A stretch of DNA of 64,000 nucleotides from Toxorhynchites rutilus septentrionalis (GCF_029784135.1 NC_073745.1:163798828-163862827); one strand, 5' to 3'. Positions 1 through 11,604 are shown, numbered from the stretch's first letter. Numbers and translations: made by a program. Notes: generated by a model from the sequence alone, not told the origin.

Positions 1-1856
1 AGTTGTCAGCTGTCCAAGGGTGAAGTTCATTTGCTTTTCTGACAACAAATTGTACAAGAAGTTATTCAAAATTCCAGGAAGTCCACATCTGTTCAGATTG
101 TCTGACAGAATTTCTATGGAAACTGAATCAAAAGATCCCTTTATATCCAAGAATACTGAAGCCAGTTGCTCCTTGTGCGCAAAGGCCAGTTGAATATCTG
201 TAGAAAGCAACGCTAGACAATCGTTTGTTCCTTTGCTCTTGCGAAACCCAAATTGTGTACTTGATAGCAAATTATTTGTCTCGATCCATTGATCGAGTCT
301 TCGAAGGATCATTTTCTCCAGCAATTTTCTAATGCACGAGAGCATAGCAATCGGACGGTATGAGTTATGGTCAGACGCTGGTTTGCCAGGCTTTTGAATT
401 GCTATCACTTTGACCTGTCTCCATTCGGGTGGCACAATATTGTTTTCTAGTAGAGTATTGAATAAGTCTAGCAAGCGTCTTTTCGCGATATCGGGAAGAT
501 TTTTTAGAAGCACGAATTTAATCATATCGCTTCCGGGTGAAGAGTTGTTCGATGAAAGAAGAGCCATAGAAAATTCCAGCATTGAGAATGGTCTGTCCAG
601 AGGTCCACCGCTTAGAGACGTTTCTCGAAGAATATGTTGGGCTGGAACTGAGTCTGGACAGACCTTTTTAGCGAAATCGAATATCCATCGGTTGGAGTAT
701 TCTTCACTCTCGTTGGTAGATGAGCGGTTACGCATGTTGCGAGCTACCCTCCACAAGGTGCGTATTGAGGTTTCACGAGAAAGACCTTCGATGAAATTGC
801 GCCAGTAACCGCGTTTTTTTGCTTTAACTAATTGTTTCAGCTGTATTTCAAGCTTTGAATATTCCTCGAAGTGTGTGGATGTTCCATGTCTGCGAAAAGC
901 TTTGAAAGCATCAGATTTTTTCAAATACAATTTTGTGCATTCATCGTCCCAGCCAGGAGTGGCTGGTTTTCTTTTAAATGAAGCACTTGGAACTTTTCTT
1001 TTTTGTGCTTCCAGTGAGCTTTTATACAATAAATCGACGAAGAATCGATATTCTTCCAATGGTGGAAGTATATCTATTGATTCGACACCGATTGTTACCG
1101 CCGTTGCAAATTTTTGCCAGTCGATGTTCCTTGTTAGATCAAATGGAACTCGAGATGGTTCAGTAGATTGCGGGCTACACTTGATTGATATATTGATTGG
1201 CAAGTGATCGCTACCATGGGGATCATTGATGACCTTCCACTGACAATCTAATGATAGCGAGTTTGAGCACAAAGATAGATCGAGTCGGCTTTCCCGAGCC
1301 GGAGGTTTTGCAATTCGTGTCACTTCACCAGTGTTCAAGATAGTCAAGTTGAAATCGTCACATAAATCGTAAAAAATAGCCGCCCTAGCGTCATCATAAA
1401 GATCGCCCCACCCAGTACCATGGGAGTTCATGTCACCCAAAATTAGAACTGGGGTTGAGAGAATCGAAATTAGATTCCAAAGTTGACTACGGCTAATGGA
1501 AGTATTCGGGGGAACGTATACTGAAGCTATGCAGAGTTCTTTATTCTTTGCAGTTATTTGACAAGCGACGATTTCGACGTCTGATAGAGCTGGGAGAGGA
1601 ATTTTATAGAAAGAGTAGCACGTTTTGATCCCTAAAAGTACTCCTCCATAGGAATCATCTCTATCCAGGCGAATAATATTAAAATCGTGGAAGTTGAGTT
1701 CTGTGTCAGAAGAAAGCCATGTTTCGGAAAGAGCGAATATATCACAATCATAATTTTGAAGTAAAAATTTGAACGAGTCTAGTTTAGGCACTAGACTACG
1801 GCAGTTCCATTGTAGCACATTGATCATATCTTCTACTACGTTAGATGAATTATCCA
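1..1856 (-). CDS. I-clade non-LTR retrotransposon ORF2 (endonuclease-reverse transcriptase), 3' part beyond window
   Basis: The frame is open from an ATG at 1856 to the window edge, about 618 codons, with no stop. The N-terminal ~220 residues form an APE-type endonuclease (LQWNCRSL near the start, GDMNSHGTGWG, then GSDHLPI). The RT part follows, with the NSYRPIAML, TQFGFRKSKGTNDC and SVFLDIKGSFDSVS blocks. It nicks target DNA and primes reverse transcription at the nick. The catalytic YxDD and any RNase H domain lie left of the window. ORF1 lies upstream on the same strand, ending 154 bp before this start. A relative at 28.1-34.6 kb carries RNase H, which places the family in the I clade. Assignment to a named mosquito family such as MosquI is a guess. 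Confidence 0.88.
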
Positions 1857-2010
1857 TCGAAAGATATGATTGATGCAAGGAGGGGCCATGAAGCAGTCAA
1901 TTGCTTAAGATAAGACTTTAAAGATGGAAGCAAGGCAGAAATAAGGCTTCTGAGGGGGTCTTGAATTTTGAACGTGTTTAGTATGAAATCCACAATGTCC
2001 GAAAAAGCTA

Positions 2011-3136
2011 TCAATCCTCGATTAGACGCGAATTTTCTACGAGAAGATCGAGGAGCAGCGTTTTTATTTCTCTCTTCTCTGGGTAATGACGTAAAATCCT
2101 TGCTGCAACCAGGAACTGGCTGAGAAGGAGCCTTCGGATTCTTTTTTTGCTACTATTACCCTTGGAATTAGACAATCTTCCGAGGGTCATTTTAGCTTTC
2201 TTACGGTGCACCATTGGTGAAGAGAGCTTTCTTTTTGATGATTCATCCTTTATTGAAGATTCTGGTGCAGCCGAAGTATGACCCTCATCAGAATCAGAAT
2301 CCGATTCTTGAGATGACAAAACCGAAAATTGGTTTTCATTTTGAGCGGCTGATGCGGTCTTTAGCATTTCAGCATAAGTCCGCTTGGAGCGTCCAGCGAT
2401 AGAACGCGTCACTTTATCGGAGTGCTGTTTGTACCTTGGGCACTCTTGTAGAGGGTGAGGATTCTCGCCACAGTGAATACATTTTTCCACTGTTTGAGTG
2501 CAAGAATCCTCACTATGTTTATCGCCACATTTGCCGCAACGAAATTTGTTGCCGCAGTGGCTAACCGAGTGTCCCAACTTTTTACATTTGGTACAATTAT
2601 AAACCCGCGGTACAAACAGGCGCACTGGGAAAAAAAACATTTTCTACTTTCACATAGTTTGGGAAAACAGAACCTGCGAAAGTAACTCGAAAAGAGTGCG
2701 AGGGCTTATAAACTTTTTTATTTTCTTCCAAAGATGCTGAATGCAGATTTCTAACATCCAGGATCTTTACAAGATCTCCAATCATCGAGTTTTTGAAGGA
2801 ACCCGACGCTTGTTTTAGTTCATCGACACTCAGACTCGCGTCGGTTACTACGCCTTCTATCTCCACTTCTCGAGAAGGGATGTAGATGTGATACTCCCTG
2901 TTAAAAACTTCGTGGTCAACAATCTTGTTGGCCACATCAAAAGTCGGTGCTTCTACACGCAGTTTGTCCGGTCTCTCTTTATGTATCGAGACGCCCTTAT
3001 AATTACGCAGCAAATCTCTTGAAATATCAAGAGTTCTCAAAGCTTTTTCCTTGGGCCGAAAGAAAACAACCCATGGTGCCTTCGAGGACTGTTGATAATA
3101 ACGCGTCCGCGCAACATTGGCATCAGCAGATGTCAT
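2011..3136 (-). pseudogene. I-clade retrotransposon ORF1 (zinc-knuckle nucleic-acid-binding protein), frameshifted
   Basis: I chose the ATG at 3136 (MTSADANVART) because the frame upstream of it has no protein character. The first ~170 residues run to the sequence VENVFFP. The frame then breaks at a homopolymer run near 2627-2640. It resumes in another frame with three cysteine-rich knuckles (YNCTKCKKLGHSVSHC, FRCGKCGDKHSEDSC, KCIHCGENPHPLQEC) and a Lys/Ser-rich tail ending at 2011. ORF1 proteins of this clade bind element RNA in the RNP. A single indel in a run of A/T could be real decay or a sequence error. If it is an error, the element may be intact in this window. Confidence 0.82.
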
Positions 3137-4126
3137 AACGGTTGCGCAGACGGTGCGGAGGGGGAAAAAAACTTTCCAGCTTCGATATTGTAGCGGAGGA
3201 CGGACAATGTGTGTCCGTCTCTTGCAAATAATCGACGAGGAATGATCTTTTGTATTGTTGCTGCCTTGTTGTTTGTGTTGTTTTGTCCGGTTACCTACCT
3301 TTTCTACAATTAGTTTCATGGATATGGTTTGAGTTACAACCAAAATTTCAAAGCTGAATTTTTGCACTGAAATATAAATGTTATATTTCAAAGCAAAACT
3401 TAACCGGGCAAACGTATACCGTAAATCTAACTAAAGGATCGTCTCCTATGTTTCAAACTAACCGGGTAATCGATGGAACACAGGTTTGTTTGCGAAAGGC
3501 CGCCGCTTCCGATGTGCAATGTTTTTCTAACGAAAAGCTTAACGTGAGTCCCGAGGGACCGATAAGGGGCTCAACGAGTTGTTTTTCCAAATGGTCTTTC
3601 TCAAGTCCGAGAGTTTTGTTTAGTTTCCCAAATTGGCCTTTTTAACCCTCCTGTACTCGCGTGCAAAATCATAACTTGTAGACTCGCGCACGGTGTCACA
3701 GACCGAAAATTGAACTTCTCTGTAATGTTCTTCTTCTTCTTATATGGCACTAACGTTCCTAGAGGAACTCGAATAGTTAATATATGGATCCGTTCAATCC
3801 AGTTACAAAAGGGACTGAAATTAAATAAGAATAGTCCGGTAATGATCTTATGCATTATATTCAATAAATATTCCACACCACTAACATTAATTTATACATT
3901 TAATTCAACAATATTCTAGAATATGAAAAAATGCACTTGTCCAAAAAAAGACGGGTGGGTAATGTCGGGGACATAACCGGAGTGACGTAGGACTATACAA
4001 AGGGGACAGCTTTTGTTAAATATATATTTTAAATATATTGTTTTATTTTCTTCTCCTACGTGAATACCTACCTATCAACCTGAAAAATGGATTAGTTTAC
4101 TGTTTACTGTTTATGAATATGTTGAT
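3137..4126. other. 5' flank of the I-clade element and non-coding DNA
   Basis: No gene is recognised. The first ~250 bp probably include the ORF1 leader. At 3682-3712 there is a block of the form ACTCGCG...CAGACCGA that recurs at 6433 and, inverted, near 9915-9942. At 3984-3998 there is half of the palindrome (GACGTAGGAC) described under histone units. The rest is AT-rich. Confidence 0.5.
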
Positions 4127-4142
4127 GGTTCTGAAAAGAACC
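4127..4142 (-). terminator. Histone mRNA 3' stem-loop (relic)
   Basis: On the minus strand this reads GGTTCTTTTCAGAACC, a perfect 6-bp stem with a 4-base loop. It matches the replication-dependent histone 3' stem-loop consensus GGYYCTTTTCAGRRCC. It lies downstream of the H2A pseudogene at 4383-4618 in the same orientation. Confidence 0.8.
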
Positions 4143-4382
4143 TTTGGTGTTGTGTTTTTGTTATCACTCGATATTCCCATCTTGTTCGGTTAAACCTTCC
4201 TGTTTAGCTATTGCGTTTGCCACTCGCCACAGCTTTCACAGTTGGAAAATTTCTTCCCATCCAGCTTGTGACATGTTGTTCAGTAAATTACATTTGATGC
4301 GACGTGCCGGAGAAACACTTTGCCACTCACTGAAACTAATTGTTGCCTTGATGTGCGCCGAACCGAAGCTGCTCTGTTCTTG

Positions 4383-4618
4383 ATGCGGGTTTTCTGATTG
4401 TCGTGAGCAGCTTTGCAAGCCAACTCGAGCACTCCGACGGCCGAAACTCTATAATCGCTGTTAGGTATACTGGTGCTCCGGCACCAATCCGTTCGGCCTA
4501 GTTACCCTTGTCGAGCAATCAGTGAATGCGACCAACAGGGAACTGGAGACTTGCACGGTTCGAGTGAGACTTTGCCTTTCCCTTAACTTGTCCTCCTTTG
4601 TTACGTCCACGATGCCGA
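4383..4618 (-). pseudogene. H2A: Histone H2A pseudogene 1
   Basis: Minus-strand translation gives [20 protein letters not shown], then (after in-frame stops and a frameshift) AERIGAGAPVYLTAI and LELACKAAHDNQKTRI. These are the H2A N-terminal tail, the AERVGAGAPVYLAAV segment and the acidic-patch helix. The start codon is replaced (the first codon reads CAT), two stops interrupt the histone fold, and a deletion removes the YLAAEV part. After KTRI the H2A match ends. The remaining ~240 bp up to the stem-loop are unrelated to the H2A C-terminus. The identity is secure. Whether it came from a main-cluster gene or an older orphan copy cannot be told. Confidence 0.85.
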
Positions 4619-4849
4619 TGCCGTACAACCACACGGGTTTACGGTTTGAAAGAAAATAAGATATTTTTTTGGGGTCCGCGTGTTTTATACTCTAGCGGTA
4701 CACACTCACAGGATAGAGACAAATCGGCAGACTCAGCCAGAGGGGCGAGTCCAACGAGACGAACGAATGAGCGTTAAAAGGGAGCGATGGCAAAAAAATA
4801 CATTCATTACGATTTGTTCGCTCGTTGGATTCACATGCAGGCTAAAAAG

Positions 4850-4865
4850 GGTCCTTTTCAGGATC
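4850..4865 (+). terminator. Histone-type stem-loop relic on the opposite strand
   Basis: GGTCCTTTTCAGGATC keeps the CTTTTCAG core with a one-mismatch stem. It is followed by a copy of the sequence found downstream of pseudogene 1's loop (4890-5022 resembles 4155-4285). This suggests a second, rearranged histone-derived fragment. Confidence 0.5.
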
Positions 4866-4889
4866 ACAAAATTATCTTCAATCTAAAGA

Positions 4890-5022
4890 GTTTATTGTTT
4901 TGTTATCACTCGATATCCCCATCTTGTTCGGCTAAACCTTGCTGTTTAGCGGTTGCATTTGCCACTCGCCACAGCTTTCACAGTTGGAAAATTTCTTCCC
5001 ATCCAGCTTGTGACATATTTTA
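4890..5022. repeat. Partial duplicate of 4155-4285
   Basis: By eye the two blocks match over about 130 bp with roughly ten substitutions. Both include the TTTGCCACTCGCCACAGC stretch, and both run into the left end of the CAGTAA MITE. A similar segment (CGTTTGCCACTCGCCACT) also occurs in pseudogene 2 near 5620. Confidence 0.7.
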
Positions 5023-5249
5023 CAGTAAATTACATTCAATGGCACGTCGCATTACCACCACTCAGTATCGGATTGGAGGTAATTTTAACCTGTAATTGAA
5101 CATTTGCGATGACAGTGGTACAGTGTCGACCTTCAATGTGGGGTCATAATTTGGACCCCGAACTCTATGTTTACAAAAATGTCCAACTAAATATGTCGCA
5201 TTACTGGTCCGACCAATTAGCTAAATGTCGAGATAAGTGAAAATTACTG
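5023..5249. mobile_element. CAGTAA-type MITE, copy 1
   Basis: Starts with CAGTAAATTACATTCAATG and ends with its imperfect inverse ...AAAATTACTG. It carries internal blocks shared with the copies at 6633 and 7391 (CTGTAATTG.ACAT and TGTTTACAAAAATGTCCAA). TA flanks suggest a Tc1/mariner-mobilised MITE. Confidence 0.75.
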
Positions 5250-5440
5250 TACTTTCAATCTAGAAGCAATTTAAGAATTGGTGAAAATCAATAAGCTCAG
5301 AACAACTGCCAAATTCACGTACTCATCATATCCTGGCAAACAAATTATGAAAAAATCAATTTGTGTTATATTATTATTTTGGATATTGTTTTAGAAAGCA
5401 TTGAACTGTATTTCCTAAACTCTTTTTTGGAAGGTTTAAT

Positions 5441-5899
5441 GGCCCTGAAAAGCGCCTTGTTTTATGGAATGGTTCAAATTTAGAAAACTTAGTACTCGTG
5501 GTTTTGAAAAAAACCATTTCGAACGACCTCGATGCCGCCTTGTTCTGGATTTGCCACCAAAGCAGTGTGTATAAAGAACAAACTTTTTTCTTCTGCTACC
5601 TGATGCCGTTTTGCGATTGCGTTTGCCACTCGCCACTCGCTGCAACTGCCTGTTGTCTTGATGTCCACCGAACCGAATGTGTTCTGTTCCGAATGCGGGT
5701 TTTCTTATCGTCGCGAGCAGCTTTACCAGCTAACTCAATCACTTCGGCGGCCGAAACTATATAACGCCGGCTAGGTGGACTGGTGCACTGGTACTAACGC
5801 GCTCGGCCTAGCTACCCTTGCGGGGAACTCCAGATCAACACGGTTCGAGCCGGATTTTGCCTTTCCCTTCACTTTTCCTCCTTTACCATGTCCAGACAT
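5441..5899 (-). pseudogene. H2A: Histone H2A pseudogene 2 with its 3' stem-loop
   Basis: From an ATG at 5899 the minus strand reads MSGHGKGGKVKGKAKSGSNR, an almost complete H2A tail. Then come decayed GAGAPVYLAA sequence with stops and an in-frame IELAGKAARDDKKTRI core. H2A similarity stops near 5693. The last ~240 bp resemble the tail of pseudogene 1. They end in a slightly imperfect histone stem-loop at 5456-5441 (GGCGCTTTTCAGGGCC on the minus strand). Arg-3 is His, and no full reading frame survives. Replaced C-termini ending in the stem-loop are common to both H2A copies, so this chimera probably predates the duplication. Confidence 0.85.
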
Positions 5900-6119
5900 G
5901 GCTGCTTGGGTTGGTTTGTTGATGTGTTGTGATGCGAACCGATGTGGTGTACGGTTTGAATGAGAATGATCGTTACGGCAGCGGAGCGGGGATTTTTAAG
6001 CTGACTGGCTGGCTCGAGAATTACGCATGTGTGAGACTGCGACCAATGTTTCGTTCATTTTTTTCTTTTTCCTTTCCAATCGTGGTTCATTCTATTTCGC
6101 TGTTGCTCTGGTTGCCCGT

Positions 6120-6417
6120 TTTGGTCGGTCGGATTTGAGGAGCACAAAATGGACCAATCAAAAATGGGCACATAGTGCATTTTGACAATGCTTGATATTT
6201 CACAATTATTCAATTATTTATCTCAAGAAAAATGAAATGTTATTCGTTATGATAGATGCGTAGATATATTTCCTATCAATTGATGCAAAAACCTTTGCGA
6301 TCTATTGAGAAATGCTCGAGTTATAAGCGTTCCAAATCTTGCATTTTTTCCTACTTGTTCAGTGCCTAGATTTCCATTTCACCCCCTATATCTTCCGGTT
6401 AGACGTAGTCCTACGTC
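6120..6417 (-). promoter_or_regulatory. Upstream block of the histone unit, ending in palindrome GACGTAGGACTACGTC
   Basis: Read on the minus strand, this lies upstream of H2A pseudogene 2. It begins with the 16-mer at 6417-6402, continues through AT-rich sequence containing TTTTTGCATCAA, and ends near a CCAAT-type site (GATTGGTCC at 6154-6146). The same order occurs at 16412-16138 and, upstream of the H4 relics, at 29218-29480. This supports a shared upstream region rather than chance. Confidence 0.6.
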
Positions 6418-6632
6418 AAAAGTTAATCATATACTCGCGTCGGTGTGTCAGACCGAAAGCAGGGGATAGTAACTTCAAGCAAAAAAGTGGGACCAATTCG
6501 AGATTGCTTTTATGTAAACAGTGAACTTTTTTTACACTCTAAAAATTGCACCGACTTGCACTGACAACTGAATGATATTGTCAATTTGTGCGAGATGCCT
6601 CAAAACAGCTGGGAATAAATATTGTTTATATA

Positions 6633-6879
6633 CAGTAAGTTACATTTAATGCGACGTTTAGATAATTGGACAGACCTGTAATGTGACACGTTTAATTGGA
6701 CATTTTTATCTCTTATTGGACATTTTTGTAAACATCGAGTTCGGGGCCCAAATTATGGCACCATATTAAAGTTGCCACCAGACGTCCACTCATATCGCCA
6801 TATTCAATTACAGGCCAAAATCGCTTCCAAAGCGACACTGAGTGGTGCCTCGGCATGTAGAATTAAATTTAAATTACTG
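6633..6879. mobile_element. CAGTAA-type MITE, copy 2
   Basis: Left end CAGTAAGTTACATTTAATGC, right end ...TTTAAATTACTG, flanked by TA on both sides. It contains the GACACTGAGTGGTGCCTCGG block, which is inverted in copy 3 and in the relic near 14020. No coding capacity. Confidence 0.8.
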
Positions 6880-7390
6880 TATTATATTGTTATTTATGTT
6901 CGCATCATAAGCAACGAACACACATTTATTTTTCACTTGCAACAGTATTCCCGATGATTGGATGGATGAATATACGGCTTATACAAGTATCTAGTACGAC
7001 TATTGTCATGCGTATATACGATTTACTACAGAGTACAAAAAAAAACGAATAGCGGAAAACGTGTCGATAATTATAATAATTATTATAGATTTTTGTAAGT
7101 ACGTGTATGTTTGGAATATTACGTTAAAAATTATTTTTAAGTCCGAATATTTCCGGTTTCAAGAGAAGTGATAGTTAAAGTTGCTATTTTTTATTTTTAA
7201 CTTTTAATAACGAAACAACTTCGTCATTCAATTGCACTTAACTCAAAACTGTAAACATGAGATTATGAACTTGACAAACCAAGCTGCCAAGTATGCCAAC
7301 CCAGCAAACATTAAATCGTATAACTATAGTATATAGAGCATCGAATATCTGATATTTTGGGTGGTATATGATGCGCCCAAATAGCATATG

Positions 7391-7659
7391 CAGTAAGTTA
7401 CCTCTAATCCTCGACATACCGAGGCATTACTCAGTGTCGCATTAGACGTGATTGACCTGTAATTGGACATTCACGATGATAGTGGTACAATGTCGACGTC
7501 TGGTGGCGACTTTCAATCTGGGGCCATACTTTGGGTCCCAAACTTGTTGATGTTTGATGTTTACAAAAATATCCAATTAGAGATGAAAATGTACAATTAT
7601 TTGTATCCCGTTACAGGTCTGTACAATAACCTAAATGACGAATTAGAGGTAACTTACTG
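7391..7659. mobile_element. CAGTAA-type MITE, copy 3
   Basis: Terminal inverted repeats begin CAGTAAGTTACCTCTAAT at both ends and match over about 18 bp. This is the best preserved copy. It includes ACCGAGGCATTACTCAGTGTCGC near the left end. Probably mobilised by a Tc1/mariner-type transposase encoded elsewhere. Confidence 0.85.
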
Positions 7660-9946
7660 TATATGCAAGGTTATTATGCAATACCTAATACCATAATAAG
7701 TCTGTTGCCATACGAATATACGATTCATCACTGCCATAAAAAATGGCGGAAAATATTAAAGTAAAATGTTCAGTCCGAGGTATCACCATTTTTGTATATA
7801 TATAGAACTTCTATAAACATTTATGTTTGTACAAATAGGAATCAATCAATTGATTTTTAGGGATATAAATGTTTGATATGAGTGGTGGCGACGGTTATAA
7901 AATTGCTCCGATTGGATTTGAACTCCGGTTGTTTGGATTATCAAGCCGCAGCTATCTCGTACGGCTATCTGAAATATGATTCTAGGGTAATTAAAGCTCT
8001 TACATATGATACGAAAGTGTTGCAATCGGATACGTCATACGTCATTGTTTATTGTGCTTTAGTGGAAATATCGCAAAATTTATATAGAAATGGTTAAATA
8101 AAGTTCAGTACTACATGTTTCAAGTAATCAAATAACATGAAGTAAAAAATTTCATTCATATTTTAACAATTTAAAACTGCCATCGGGCCTGCCCAGCAAA
8201 CATTAAATCGTAAAAAAAATCGAGGGGTTGTATCCAAGACACGACCGCTTAGAACGTAGGACTACGCAATCTTTTTTCTTTTGAAATTTGATGGTTTACA
8301 TTTCGAATATTTGCAACTACGTCGAAATTTCATAAAAAGGTTTAATGGCTTGCGTAGTTTTGTAGAATCATTTCGAGAAGCAACGATCCTTTTTTGCCTT
8401 TGCGAGAACAATGCACTAATTGCTCATATGTCGCAATTTGTTTCTTTATATCAATGCACGCATTGCACTGAATATTAACGAGAGGCATCTTCCGTGCATC
8501 GCCATCAAAGACGAATGAACTCTCTGAGTTCCAAGTCTTTATAATTCAAAAGAAGAAGAAGTGCATCGACTTTCAATAAACATCAAACACGCGTCTAACA
8601 GATGCACACAGTTGCAATGCTAAAAATGAAACATCGCGAGAATGACCGTTTATGAAAAATCGTTTCTCGACTCTCGGTCAATACCGTCAACAAAGCTAGG
8701 AGGACAGAACCGATGCGCACGAGACCAAATACGAATGGCAACTAAAAGTATCGAAGGTGTGCAATTAACATGTACAGGAAATGAACAAGTTCTAAGTTTC
8801 GCGCAACGAAAACAAGCAACACACACACACACACACCAAACACTGATGTTTAGAAGCGATCTATAATCTTTTGCACTATTCCCTTTTTTCGCCTGCTTTG
8901 CCATGACTCGGATGGTTGTGTTAATTGCAATGCTAGATGCACTTCAAGTGAAATATTCGCTAGCGTTCACAGCTCGAGAAACATAAAACACAAAACGAGC
9001 AGAATAAGTGACCTTTGTTGTTTCGGGCACAGAAAGATTCTGAGAATTTTGCAATGAGAAGCAATACTTATACGCTAGCGACAGCTTACTTACTATGCAA
9101 GGGTGGAGTTTACTTCGCAAATATTCCCCTTCGTTATTTCTATTCTAGCGGCTGCATAAGTTATCCGTTATTGACAGCTCTGTTCGGGAAAGCACACAAA
9201 TGGACAGAACAAATGTATGGGAAAATGGAAATGCTTCCAATTTTCATCAATTTAAACCAAATACAGACTATGAGATTGTAATGTATAGCATATCAAACAA
9301 ATCTTAGAAAATTTCCAATTCGATTGGTATGCAAATCGTTTAAATCCGTTCGTAGCAAAAATAGTTATTAACGTTAACTTTATCTCATAAAAACAAGACC
9401 TGTTTTCTTATTTGGCACCCTTAATGTAAGACGTAGTCCTACGTCAAAAATATAAAATTGGAGGCGATATACATACATCCAAGACACATTACTTGTATGA
9501 TGTGTATAACTGGCATTTAAAAATGTGCTTAACTCCAGTTTTGTTGACAACTTTTATGCATTCAATTAAATCGTACGATAAACCATATATAAACATAAAC
9601 ATTCCCACCTTTCATCCTTCATTGAACACCTCGTAGTAGAAATCTGTCAGTATGCATACACTCTCCTACGAAACATAGTGGAAAAAAATATATTCGTCGA
9701 TGTAAACAAGCGGTGAAAAAGGAGACACTTTTCGACGAGTGATTTGTATGAAGTTCCACTGCCGTGCCGAAAGTGTAAAAAAAGTGACACACGTCCCCTT
9801 CTTATCAACACATGCGATACGCTAAACGATGACGAACGACGAATAACGAAGCTAGAGAGAATCGCAAAGTCGTAGTGTTGATATTTTCTGAGAAACGAAC
9901 GAATTATTGATTTCTCGGTCTGACAGACCAATGCGCGAGTATAAAG
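7660..9946. other. Non-coding repeat-rich stretch
   Basis: I see no convincing gene. Recognisable items are a palindrome relic at 8253-8267 (AACGTAGGACTACGC) next to CAAGACACGACCGC, which also flanks the H4-bearing insertion at 32 kb. There is an (AC)n run at 8819-8837 and a perfect GACGTAGTCCTACGTC at 9430-9445. Short open frames here have no family resemblance. Confidence 0.5.
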
Positions 9947-10256
9947 GCGCGTCCACATTATGCCGAATGATGCCGATCGGCCTGTACAAGGCGGCATATT
10001 CGGTTCGTTATGTAATGTGGACGCCTCATCGGGTGCACGAAGCCGAAGTCCCATCGGATGCACGAAGTCGTCACGAACACACGAAGCACAACGCTAATTT
10101 ACTTGGTTCGACTTTCTCGAACCGGACCCACTTGTTTCGGGTTGGGTTCGGTTTTATTCGAGTCGGTTTTCGGCACGTCGGCAAGCCTGGGCGATACGTC
10201 CACATTTAGTCGGCTTTACCGGGCGGCCAAGGCCGATTGGCGTAATTTGGACGCGT
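9947..10256. mobile_element. Palindromic GC-rich MITE (GCGTCCAC.TTA ends)
   Basis: The left end GCGCGTCCACATTATGCC and the inverse of the right end (ACGCGTCCAAATTACGCC) form terminal inverted repeats of about 18 bp. An internal inverted copy, TAATGTGGACGC at 10012-10023, gives a smaller hairpin with the left end. The element is far richer in GC than its flanks. Confidence 0.7.
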
Positions 10257-10337
10257 CTTAAGAGTGTTAAAGATTTTTTTATTCTTTATTTGAGAGGCTT
10301 GGCTGATTCGTCTCTTTACCGACGACATTGCCGCAGG

Positions 10338-10732
10338 TAGTGATGTCTAAATTTTTCATTTAATCGATTATCGATTAATCGTTGGGGCACTTTTCAATAT
10401 TCGATTCATTCGAATAATTGTCTTTCAATATTCGATTAATCGAGCGAATATTTATTTCTTGTAATAATCACGTATCACGTTGTTTTTCTGGCCACGTGGT
10501 CTATCCGGTTGTCGATGTTACATGGTTGGATAAAAAAAAATATATTGCCTAATTCTTAACCTAGAAATGCATTAACCTTGAGAAAGATTCTTTTTTTCAT
10601 TAATCGCGATTACAGTGACAATTATTCGATGTATTTATATTTTGATTTTAAATTATTGGATACAAAATTACTCGATTATGGTTTCAGATATTCGATTATT
10701 TGAATTAATCGAACGATTAACCGACGTCTCTA
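10338..10732. mobile_element. hAT-like MITE with 8-bp target duplication
   Basis: Ends TAGTGATGTC and GACGTCTCTA are inverted with two mismatches. The flanking octamers GCCGCAGG (10330-10337) and GCCGCAAG (10733-10740) differ at one base, as expected for an 8-bp hAT duplication. The interior is AT-rich, with many ATTCGATTAATCGA-like units. No ORF. Confidence 0.75.
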
Positions 10733-11183
10733 GCCGCAAGGTTTCGTTGAGATCAAATCATTGTACATATAATTATTACATAAAAGTTAGACTTCAAGTG
10801 ACACAAAAATGAAACACGTATGAAACCAGATTCAAAACATAAATTGACCAAAAAGCTTGCTATTTGCTTGCTATACCAGATGGCAAGGATGTCCTCGGAC
10901 CATGGCTCCAGGACAGCGGAGAGGAAGCTGTGCCGTTGAAGATGCCGGAATGTTCTTATTCACCTTCATCGTGGAGGGGAAGGAACGAGGATCTTCTTGA
11001 CTGATCCATTGTCCAGATACCAAATGTTGAAAAATAGTCCGGCAGAAAGCAGAGGTCTAAGGACACTGCGTTCGATAAGCCTTGCAACCCAGAAAGTTCA
11101 TCTCCGCATTCAAAAAGAGTGGAAATAGAGAGTATTCCCTTTCGAGCGCTAACTCGAAAATATTATAGACATTAGCTAACTCC

Positions 11184-11573
11184 GTGTTTTATTCATGTTA
11201 CTATGAAGAATATTCTGGAAAAGTTAATTACTCAATGGAACATAAGAGAGATTTGACAAAATGTGGGAGATGTACAGCTTCTTACTCGGTAGTTCTCCCC
11301 GGCAATAATCCTGCTTCAAGCGACACTTGTTACGAATGCTACCTTCCCTTGGAAGACGATGAGCCCAGAAAGAGGGAAGCTTTAATTTCCTTTCTTACAG
11401 TTCAGCGAGTAAGCAGCTTCCGTCGTAGTTCGGGAATTATGCCACACGGCAGGTATACTCAAATGATGGCCACCCCCGAACCAATGCAAGCCAGAAAATC
11501 GATCTTTTTCGTTAAATTTTCTCGAAATATTCTCAAAAGTATGAAAAATATATCAATACAAAACCCGATTTGA
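11184..11573 (+). other. Unrecognised open frame with paired CxxC motifs
   Basis: A 129-codon frame contains KCGRC and, 23 residues later, CYEC, which is the spacing of a small zinc ribbon. Acidic (LEDDEPRKRE) and Arg-rich stretches follow. I do not recognise the family. It ends 31 bp before the transketolase splice acceptor at 11604. A possible donor (GTAAGC) lies near 11412, so it could be a cassette exon, a gene fragment or chance. Confidence 0.2.
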
Positions 11574-11604
11574 ACACGTTTTCATCGAATTATTTCTTCC
11601 GCAG

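Noticed and set aside
410..1207. Plus-strand open frames of 110-132 codons
   Set aside because: Shadows of the minus-strand ORF2, which has clear endonuclease and RT motifs.
9647..10261. Open frames of 67-138 codons on both strands
   Set aside because: They overlap a GC-rich palindromic MITE and show no family features.
3700..10800. tRNA or other structured RNA genes
   Set aside because: I found no cloverleaf or A/B-box arrangement that I could support by eye. tRNA-Ser-like sequences in the window are primer binding sites.
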